Program-made: the position numbers and the translations under genes
In this document: positions 8,234 through 13,173 of the stretch, in pieces
How positions within the stretch are numbered: position 1 is the first letter of the stretch
How the letters are laid out: every line of letters starts with the position of its first letter
Assembly: GCA_025350985.1 (NCBI GenBank)
Contig: JANXWU010000287.1
Location: forward strand, 1 to 13,173
Length of the DNA: 13,173 nt
Direction of reading: 5' to 3'
Source: Spartobacteria bacterium
Lineage (GTDB): Bacteria; Verrucomicrobiota; Verrucomicrobiia; Chthoniobacterales; Chthoniobacteraceae
Notes under the pieces: model-generated
Database searches by the model: none
Told to the model about the DNA's origin: nothing
The model's input: only the letters and a program-made list of their open reading frames with translations

Positions 8234-8281
8234 CCCGCCGCATTGACCTCGCCGTTCTGTTTTCAATAGCCTTCGCGTCCC

Positions 8282-9823
8282 ATGAAAATCCTGCGCGCGC
8301 TCATCTCCGTTTCCGACAAGACCGGCGTGGTTGAATTCGCCCGCGAACTCACGCAACTCGGCGTCGAAGTCATCTCCACCGGCGGCACCGCGACGCTGCT
8401 GAAAAAGGAAAACGTCCCGGTCAAGGAGATCTCGGAGTTCACCGGGTTCCCGGAAATTTTCGACGGTCGGGTGAAGACATTGCACCCGAAAGTCCACGGC
8501 GGATTGTTGTTCGTCCGCGACGATGCGGGTCATCAGGCGCAGGCGAAAAAGCAGGGCATCGAACCGATCGACCTGGTGGTGGTGAACCTGTATCCGTTCG
8601 AGCAGACGGTGGCGAAATCCGGCACCACGCTCGAAGAAGCCATCGAGCAAATCGACATCGGCGGACCCTCGATGCTGCGCAGCGCCGCGAAGAATTACCG
8701 CTCCGTCACGGTCGTGGTCGATCCCGCCGACTACGCCGACGTGCTGGAAAACATCCGCGCCAACGACGGCGCGACGACGCTGAAAATGCGCGAGCGTTTC
8801 GCGATCAAGGTCTTCGTCACGACTTCAAAATACGACGGCGCGATTGCGAATTATCTGAACAACGAGAAGGAAACGACGTGCGCGTTTTCCACCTGCCTGC
8901 CGCTCGCGGCGCAACTGCGCTACGGCGAAAATCCGCATCAGCACGCGGCGCTCTACGGCGGTTTCGACGACTATTTTCAAAAGCTCCACGGCAAGGAACT
9001 GTCCTACAACAACATCCTCGACATCAGCGCCGCCGCCGAGCTGATCGACGAATTCACCGAGCCGACCGTGGCGATTCTCAAACACACCAATCCGTGCGGA
9101 GTCGGCAGCGACCCCGACCTCGCGCTGGCTTGGGACAAGGCGTTTGCAACCGACAAGCAGGCGCCGTTTGGCGGCATCATCATCTGCAACCGGCCGCTCA
9201 CCGAGGCGCTCGCGCGCGAAATCAGCGGGATATTTTCCGAGGTCATCATCGCGCCCGACTTCGAGGCGGAGGCGCGCGCGCTGTTGCAGAAAAAGAAAAA
9301 CCTGAGACTCATCCGCAAGCTCGCCTCCGCGAAAAAAGACGACCATGCGCTCTTGAACATTCGCTCGGTCCTCGGCGGTCTGCTGGTGCAGGACCGGGAC
9401 GTGAAAAACCCCGATGACCTCGACAAACTTGAGACGAAAGTGAAAACGCAGCGTCCGCCGACGCAGGAGGAAATGCGCGCGATGGCGTTCGGCTGGAAGG
9501 TGGTCAAGCATGTGAAATCGAACGCAATCGTGTTTGCCGCGAAAGACCGCACGCTCGGCATCGGCGCGGGGCAGATGTCGCGAGTCGATTCCGTGCGGCT
9601 GGCCATTTGGAAAGCGAAAGACGCGGGACTTGATCTGGCTGGCAGCGTGGTGGCCAGCGACGCTTTTTTCCCCTTCGCCGACGGGCTCATCCATTCCGCT
9701 GAAGCCGGCGCGACTGCGGCGATCACGCCCGGCGGTTCACAACGCGACGAAGAGGTCATCGCCGCCGCCGACGAGCGAAAGGTGGCGATGGTGTTCACGG
9801 GCGTGCGGCATTTCAAACATTGA
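8282..9823 (+). CDS. purH: Bifunctional AICAR formyltransferase/IMP cyclohydrolase
   Basis: The 513-residue length is normal for PurH. The enzyme carries out the last two steps of purine synthesis: it formylates AICAR with 10-formyl-THF and closes the ring to IMP, in the cytosol. The N-terminal MGS-like cyclohydrolase domain has SVSDKTG (10-16), [17 protein letters not shown] and [13 protein letters not shown] (about 126-138). The formyltransferase part has YGENPHQ, the KHTNPCG motif with Lys267/His268 (the catalytic pair of the family) and the signature DAFFPFADG near the C-terminus, ending [10 protein letters not shown] as is typical. The ATG at 8282 fits the family's usual start; no strong ribosome binding site is seen. 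It lies 48 bp after the kinase and 15 bp before pdxJ, so it probably heads a separate housekeeping unit. Confidence 0.98.
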   Translation: MKILRALISVSDKTGVVEFARELTQLGVEVISTGGTATLLKKENVPVKEISEFTGFPEIFDGRVKTLHPKVHGGLLFVRDDAGHQAQAKKQGIEPIDLVVVNLYPFEQTVAKSGTTLEEAIEQIDIGGPSMLRSAAKNYRSVTVVVDPADYADVLENIRANDGATTLKMRERFAIKVFVTTSKYDGAIANYLNNEKETTCAFSTCLPLAAQLRYGENPHQHAALYGGFDDYFQKLHGKELSYNNILDISAAAELIDEFTEPTVAILKHTNPCGVGSDPDLALAWDKAFATDKQAPFGGIIICNRPLTEALAREISGIFSEVIIAPDFEAEARALLQKKKNLRLIRKLASAKKDDHALLNIRSVLGGLLVQDRDVKNPDDLDKLETKVKTQRPPTQEEMRAMAFGWKVVKHVKSNAIVFAAKDRTLGIGAGQMSRVDSVRLAIWKAKDAGLDLAGSVVASDAFFPFADGLIHSAEAGATAAITPGGSQRDEEVIAAADERKVAMVFTGVRHFKH

Positions 9824-9838
9824 TCGGTTGGGATTTTC

Positions 9839-10585
9839 ATGCGCCTCGGCGTCAACATCGACCATCTCGCGACGCTCCGGCAGGCGCGTTACGCGGGCAT
9901 GCTGGACTCGCCGAATTGCGAGCCGGATGTGATCGTGGCCGCGGGTGTTTGCGAACGCGCGGGCGCGGAAGGGATCACCGTGCATCTGCGCGCCGACCGG
10001 CGGCACATCCAGGATCGGGACGTGCATCGGCTGCGCGAAACCGTGATGACGAAACTCAATCTCGAGTTGGGCAACACGCCGGAAATCGTGCAGCTCGCCC
10101 TGAAAATCCTGCCGGACGACGCGTGTCTCGTTCCGGAAAACCGGCGTGAAGTCACGACGGAGGGCGGGCTGGACGCGAGCGGACAAATGAAGATGCTGGC
10201 GCCGACCGTCCAGCGATTGCAGTCTGCGGGCGTGCGCGTGAGCCTTTTCATCGAGCCCGCGCCGGGGCAAATCGAAGCCGCGAAAAAGCTCGGCGTGGAA
10301 ATGGTGGAACTGCATACCGGCACCTTCGCCAATGCGCGCGGCGACGAGCGCGAGCAGGAATTGGCGCGGCTGCGGGGCGCGGCCAACTTCGCGCACGACC
10401 TGGGCCTGATCGTCAACGCCGGCCACGGGATCAACCTCACGAATCTTGCCGGCATTCTCACCGTGCCCCATCTTGCCGAGCTAAACATCGGCCACTCCAT
10501 CGTGTCGCGCGCCGTTTTCATCGGATTGGAAAACGCAGTGCGCGAGATGGTGGCGGCGATGGGCCGTGACCGCGAAGGAAAATGA
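9839..10585 (+). CDS. pdxJ: Pyridoxine 5'-phosphate synthase
   Basis: PdxJ condenses 1-deoxy-D-xylulose 5-phosphate with 3-amino-2-oxopropyl phosphate to give pyridoxine 5'-phosphate, the ring-forming step of the DXP-dependent vitamin B6 pathway. The 248-residue protein is a TIM barrel with LGVNIDHLATLR (3-14), GITVHLRADRRHIQDRD (45-61, with His49 and Arg51), NLEL (Glu76), LVPENRREVTTEGGLD, VSLFIEPA, VELHTG, NAGHGINL and LNIGHSIVSRAV near the end. All match E. coli PdxJ in order. Compared with E. coli, about seven extra residues sit between the first strand (QAR, 15-17) and the first helix (EPDV). It is 15 bp after purH and 19 bp before acpS; pdxJ-acpS adjacency is also found in E. coli, supporting both calls. 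Confidence 0.98.
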   Translation: MRLGVNIDHLATLRQARYAGMLDSPNCEPDVIVAAGVCERAGAEGITVHLRADRRHIQDRDVHRLRETVMTKLNLELGNTPEIVQLALKILPDDACLVPENRREVTTEGGLDASGQMKMLAPTVQRLQSAGVRVSLFIEPAPGQIEAAKKLGVEMVELHTGTFANARGDEREQELARLRGAANFAHDLGLIVNAGHGINLTNLAGILTVPHLAELNIGHSIVSRAVFIGLENAVREMVAAMGRDREGK

Positions 10586-10604
10586 ACGCGCCAGCTTTTC
10601 TCCC

Positions 10605-10994
10605 ATGATTCTCGGCATTGGCGTGGACGTGGTGGAAAATGCGCGCATCGAATCGTCGCTCGCGCGTTTTGGAGAGCGCTTCACGCAGCGCGTTTTCACT
10701 CCCGAAGAGATCGCGTACTGCGCTTCCATGAAATTTCCCGCACGCCACTACGCCGCCCGTTTCGCGGCGAAGGAGGCTGTTTCAAAAGCGTTTGGCACTG
10801 GCATCGGCACGCGGATGGGATGGCATGACCTCGAAGTGCTGCGGGAAGAGTCTGGAAAACCCGTGTGCAAACTGCACGGTGGAGCCGCGGTGCTGGCGGG
10901 CGAGCGCGGCGTCGCGGAGGTGTTCATCAGCCTGTCGCACAGCGATCACTACGCCGTCGCCAACGCCATCCTCGTCGCGCGCGAGGGCGCGTGA
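10605..10994 (+). CDS. acpS: Holo-[acyl-carrier-protein] synthase
   Basis: AcpS moves 4'-phosphopantetheine from coenzyme A to a serine of apo-ACP, which activates the carrier for fatty-acid synthesis. The 129-residue protein has the usual family length. It carries ILGIGVDVVENARIE at the start (Mg-binding Asp8) and FAAKEAVSKAFGTGI (Glu57, with Lys56 and Lys61), the two signature blocks, and ends with SLSHSDHYAVANAI. I prefer the ATG at 10605, directly before the first strand. An upstream GTG at 10566 would overlap pdxJ and add 13 residues without resemblance to the family. No clear ribosome binding site stands before 10605, so coupling to pdxJ, 19 bp upstream, is possible. Confidence 0.97.
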   Translation: MILGIGVDVVENARIESSLARFGERFTQRVFTPEEIAYCASMKFPARHYAARFAAKEAVSKAFGTGIGTRMGWHDLEVLREESGKPVCKLHGGAAVLAGERGVAEVFISLSHSDHYAVANAILVAREGA

Positions 10995-11045
10995 GCGGCG
11001 GCTTTGCGCTTGTCATTTTCCCACTGCAACGAGACGCTCGCGCGC

Positions 11046-11873
11046 ATGAAACGCTTCTTCCCATCCCTCGTGTGCGCGCTCGTGGCCGTGTGTCTTGCCG
11101 GCTGCCTGCAAATCGAAAAGACGGTGAAACTTAAAGCCGACGGCAGCGGCACCGTCGAGGAAACCATGGTGATGAGCAAGGCGATGGTTGAGCAGATGAA
11201 ACAAATGGGCAAACAGTTCGCGGCCGGGTTTGGCGCGGAGGCAAAGCCGAAGGCCGAGGAGAAGGAATTCAGCCTGCTCGACGAAAACAAATTAAAGCAG
11301 GAAGCGGCGCAGATGGGCGAGGGGGTGACGTTTGTCTCGGCGAAAAAAATCAGCACCGAGAGCGGCGAAGGTTACACCGCGACCTATGCGTTCACCGACA
11401 TCAACAAACTTAAACTCGACCAAAACCCCGCGAGTGCCGCGCCGAAAATGGGACCGGCCTCCGGCCAGCCGGAAAAGAAGGAAATCATCGGATTTCAATT
11501 CGCGAAGGGGAATCCGGCCACGCTTACCATCAAGATGCCCGCGCCGGACTTTAAGAAAAAAGACGCCGCAGCCAAAAAGGAAAAACCGGACGCGGCGGCG
11601 ACACAAATGGCGATGCAATTTTTCAAGGACATGAAGATTTCCATCGGCGTCGAAGTGGCGGGAAAAATCGTCGAGACGAACGCAGGCAACCGCGAGGGTT
11701 CGCGCGTGACGCTGATGGAAATGGACTTCAACAAACTGCTGGCCGATCCGAAGAAATTTGCGGAATTCACGGAGAACGAACCGGAGTCGCTCGAAGAGGC
11801 GAAAAAGATTTTGAAGACCGTGCCGGGCGTGAAAATGGAAACCAGCCCACTCGTGACGATCAAGTTTCAGTGA
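11046..11873 (+). CDS. Predicted lipoprotein of unknown function
   Basis: I do not recognise a named function. The 275-residue product begins with a clear lipoprotein signal: basic MKR, a hydrophobic stretch and the lipobox LAGC with Cys20 as the lipidated residue. The mature part opens with a strand-like segment (LQIEKTVKLKADGSGTVEE) seen in several lipoproteins of unknown role, where an 'x-x-DGSG-x' turn links two beta strands. It continues with a Met/Lys-rich helix (about 38-55), an alternating polar/hydrophobic region and a Lys/Ala/Pro-rich segment (about 175-190) that looks like a flexible linker. No catalytic motif is seen. The ATG at 11046 was chosen for the signal peptide; the frame reaches up to 11004 but would place 14 extra residues ahead of it. 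It starts 51 bp after acpS and may share its transcript. It is probably membrane-anchored and periplasm-facing. Confidence 0.82.
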   Translation: MKRFFPSLVCALVAVCLAGCLQIEKTVKLKADGSGTVEETMVMSKAMVEQMKQMGKQFAAGFGAEAKPKAEEKEFSLLDENKLKQEAAQMGEGVTFVSAKKISTESGEGYTATYAFTDINKLKLDQNPASAAPKMGPASGQPEKKEIIGFQFAKGNPATLTIKMPAPDFKKKDAAAKKEKPDAAATQMAMQFFKDMKISIGVEVAGKIVETNAGNREGSRVTLMEMDFNKLLADPKKFAEFTENEPESLEEAKKILKTVPGVKMETSPLVTIKFQ

Positions 11874-11909
11874 CAGGCTGCTTCGACGTGGGAATTTCGC
11901 GGAAATCGG

Positions 11910-11936
11910 TTGCCAGCGCGTCGGTTCGATTTTAAT
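11910..11936 (+). promoter_or_regulatory. Candidate sigma70-type promoter for tRNA-Val
   Basis: TTGCCA (11910-11915) and TTTAAT (11931-11936) resemble -35 and -10 boxes, separated by 15 bp, shorter than the usual 17. The T/A-rich TTTTAATTT is conspicuous in otherwise GC-rich DNA and lies about 50 bp before the tRNA, a normal distance. The call rests only on similarity to consensus. Confidence 0.35.
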
Positions 11937-11938
11937 TT

Positions 11939-11978
11939 CCGCCCTCGCTTTTCCAGCCTTGGGCGGAGTGGGCGAGGG
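11939..11978 (+). other. Leader with two alternative hairpins before tRNA-Val
   Basis: CCGCCC (11939-11944) can pair with GGGCGG (11961-11966), and CCCTCGC (11942-11948) can pair with GCGAGGG (11972-11978). The two stems share bases, so only one can form at a time. The segment lies between the candidate promoter and the mature tRNA 5' end. It could be part of the pre-tRNA leader, a weak terminator for the lipoprotein gene upstream, or chance in GC-rich DNA. No U-run follows, which argues against a classic terminator. Confidence 0.35.
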
Positions 11979-11984
11979 AGATTC

Positions 11985-12059
11985 GCGCGGTTAGCTCAGC
12001 GGTAGAGCACTGCCTTCACACGGCAGGAGTCGCAGGTTCGATCCCTGCACCGCGCACCA
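11985..12059 (+). tRNA. tRNA-Val (anticodon CAC)
   Basis: A complete cloverleaf can be folded by eye. The acceptor stem GCGCGGT pairs with ACCGCGC (12049-12055), the D-arm is GCTC/GAGC with loop AGCGGTA, the anticodon stem CTGCC/GGCAG encloses loop TTCACAC, and the T-arm GCAGG/CCTGC has loop TTCGATC. The anticodon is CAC, which reads the valine codon GTG, a frequent codon in this GC-rich genome. The discriminator is A (12056) and CCA is encoded (12057-12059). Five Ts follow at 12060-12064, a possible transcript end. Confidence 0.96.
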
Positions 12060-12078
12060 TTTTTCCACACGAACATTC

Positions 12079-12098
12079 GGCGGGATTTCAGTCCTGCC
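12079..12098. terminator. Possible hairpin between convergent units
   Basis: GGCGGGA (12079-12085) pairs with TCCTGCC (12092-12098) with one G-U pair and a six-base loop. It lies between the tRNA end and the stop of the minus-strand gene, where a terminator would be expected. No T-run follows on either strand, so intrinsic termination is doubtful. Confidence 0.25.
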
Positions 12099-12119
12099 CT
12101 GGCGGCGGTGGGCGTGGGC

Positions 12120-12539
12120 TCAGTTGAGTTGATGAATGGTTCCGTGCAGGACGCGGTCGCCGATTTTCAATTCGTAGCATTGCGTCGGCGCGAGATCGGG
12201 AATTTCAAAGGTCAGAGTCAGTTTGTCGGCGCTGCGTTTCACCGCGCGGATCTTTAGCGCGTGTTCGTCGTAGTGCTTCGAGCCGTAGTTTGCGCTGCGC
12301 TTGAGGGACCACACTTTCATGGCGGACTCCGCCGTCGCGCAGCGTGAGCACGGCGGTGTGCGGCTTGCTATCATCCACCGCCCCGTCATCCCGCCGACTA
12401 GCCGACCAGCCGATGTCATAAATCAACCCCCCGCCGCGGATGAAAAGCGCTCCGCCGCATCGAGCGGCACTGCATCGCGCGGCGCAGTGGCAAAGGACAG
12501 ACGGGCGAGGACGAGAAGCGATGCAGTGAGCAGCTTCAT
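12120..12539 (-). pseudogene. Broken gene for a secreted protein (PVC-type C-terminal domain)
   Basis: Read on the minus strand, an ATG at 12539 overlaps the stop of the aldolase gene (ATGA). It opens a signal peptide-like start (MKLLTASLLVLARLSFATA) that runs to a stop after 38 codons, next to a run of six G (12427-12432). One extra G there would continue into a protein-like frame (LIYDIGWSAS ... HTAVLTLRDG). Near the palindrome at 12321-12333 sense returns to the first frame: KVWSLKRSANYGSKHYDEH ... LTFEIPDLAPTQCYELKI, ending at 12120. This tail, with its 'YGSxHYDEHxLKI' and 'xIPDLxPT' pattern, resembles C-termini of large secreted haem/sugar-dehydrogenase-like proteins of Verrucomicrobia and Planctomycetes (from memory, not searched). 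Those proteins are many hundreds of residues long, so most of the body seems to have been deleted. Alternatives are sequencing indels in a small real protein, or two separate small genes. Confidence 0.55.
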
Positions 12540-13171
12540 CGTGCTTGAGGTCGTGAGCGCGCAGGCGAATTCGTGCGAGGCAGTTTCGGGCGCGTGTCGA
12601 TGCCGTCGTGAATAATTTCCAGCACCCGTTTTCGTTCCCCGCCCTTGAGCACGAGGCGCGGCGCGCGGACCCATTCGGAACCCAATCCGCATTCCTGCAC
12701 GGCGAGTTTGATGTATTGGACAAAGCGGGGGCTGGTATCGAGTTTCATCAGCGGCTGGAACCAGCGATAAAACGTCCGCGCCTCGTCCCATTTTCCTGCA
12801 CGCAACAGATTCCAGAGATGTTGATTTTCGAGCGGAAATGCGATGCCCGAACCGGCGACCCAGCCGTCGATGCCCATCACGCTCGACTCCATTACGAGAT
12901 CGTCCACGCCGGTAAAAATGGCGTAGCGCCCGCCGACCGCGCGGTGCAGTTCCGTGATCCGGCGCGGATCGCCCGAGCTTTCCTTGAGCGCGACGAAGTT
13001 TTTTTGGCCTCCCAGTTTCGCAAACATCTCCGGCGTGATGTCGTTCGCGTAGCTGATCGGGTTGTTGTAAATCATGATCGGCAGTCCGGTCGCCTTCGCC
13101 ACGGTGCGGAAATGTGCGAGCGTCTCCTGCGGATCGGGCGTCTTGTAACTCATCGCCGGCATCAGCATGAA
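12536..13171 (-). CDS. DapA/NanA-family aldolase (dihydrodipicolinate synthase-like), 5' truncated
   Basis: The gene enters from the right edge on the minus strand, and its first roughly 80-90 codons lie outside the window. The visible 211-212 residues match the central and C-terminal part of the class I, Schiff base-forming DapA/N-acetylneuraminate lyase family. MLMPAMSYK comes first, then IMIYNNP with the catalytic Tyr (Tyr34 counted from the ATG at 13168), then FVALKESSGD, whose Lys62 is the Schiff-base lysine, and GVDDLVMESSVMGIDGWVAGSG. The YNNP/DITPE form differs from the YNVPxRT of classical lysine-pathway DapA, so a catabolic member (a keto-deoxy sugar acid or hydroxyproline-derived deaminase/dehydratase) is as likely as DapA itself. 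The final residues (RPKLPRTNSPARSRPQAR) form a low-complexity basic tail. It overlaps the broken secreted-protein gene by ATGA, suggesting a former two-gene operon. Confidence 0.9.
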   Translation of the reverse strand, partial: FMLMPAMSYKTPDPQETLAHFRTVAKATGLPIMIYNNPISYANDITPEMFAKLGGQKNFVALKESSGDPRRITELHRAVGGRYAIFTGVDDLVMESSVMGIDGWVAGSGIAFPLENQHLWNLLRAGKWDEARTFYRWFQPLMKLDTSPRFVQYIKLAVQECGLGSEWVRAPRLVLKGGERKRVLEIIHDGIDTRPKLPRTNSPARSRPQAR

Positions 13172-13173
13172 GC

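Noticed and set aside
8243..8271. TTGACC followed by weakly -10-like AATAGC/ATAGCC before purH
   Set aside because: The -10 match is poor, and a start of transcription there would leave only about 5 nt before the ATG. A purH promoter may exist but is not supported by this site.
8234..8281. Possible purine riboswitch ahead of purH
   Set aside because: The gap is only 48 bp, too short for a known purine-class aptamer plus expression platform, and no such fold is seen.
11985..12120. tRNA-Val as an integration site of a mobile element
   Set aside because: No integrase gene, no duplicated tRNA 3' end and no change in base composition is visible downstream within the window.
12301..12615. Plus-strand frame of 104 codons across the end of the minus-strand genes
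   Set aside because: It has no family resemblance and lies opposite the aldolase end and the broken secreted-protein gene, whose minus-strand frames are coherent.
1..13173. CRISPR array, insertion sequence or tandem repeat
   Set aside because: No regularly spaced repeats, transposase motifs or terminal inverted repeats were seen. The repeated-looking stretches are paralogous REC/PAS coding sequence.

Overview
The window looks like a chromosomal stretch of a high-GC, Gram-negative-type bacterium. A PVC-superphylum member, most likely Verrucomicrobiota, is my best guess. The hints are strong G/C preference at third codon positions, a lipobox lipoprotein of unfamiliar type, and on the minus strand the tail of a secreted protein resembling C-termini common in Verrucomicrobia/Planctomycetes. 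This assignment is inference; no rRNA or clear phylogenetic marker is present.

Positions 2-8233 (+) form a compact signalling cluster, cut off on the left. The order is: a multi-PAS/GAF histidine kinase (5' truncated); a single-domain Rcp1-type response regulator; a REC-PAS-PP2C (RsbU/SpoIIE-like) phosphatase; a 40-codon collapsed remnant of a second Rcp1-type regulator; a REC-kinase-REC hybrid; and a REC-PAS-kinase. Genes overlap by a few bases or lie within about 20 bp, except for 45 bp before the remnant, so co-transcription is likely. No DNA-binding output domain and no membrane segment is visible anywhere in the cluster. The only non-kinase output is the PP2C phosphatase, so the likely logic is a soluble phosphorelay that ends in protein dephosphorylation (partner switching) or in partners encoded elsewhere.

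Positions 8282-10994 (+) carry housekeeping biosynthesis genes: purH (last two steps of IMP synthesis), pdxJ (pyridoxine 5'-phosphate synthase) and acpS (holo-ACP synthase). A predicted lipoprotein follows (11046-11873), then a tRNA-Val(CAC) gene (11985-12059) with a candidate promoter and a hairpin-forming leader.

The right end is on the minus strand and convergent with the tRNA. A DapA/N-acetylneuraminate-lyase family aldolase (truncated at the window edge) overlaps, by ATGA, a broken gene for a secreted protein (12539 down to 12120). That gene keeps a signal peptide-like start and a good C-terminal domain, but its reading frame is disrupted twice.

The most notable points are the in-frame collapsed response regulator, the paralogous REC or REC-PAS front ends joined to three different outputs, and the decayed secreted-protein gene.
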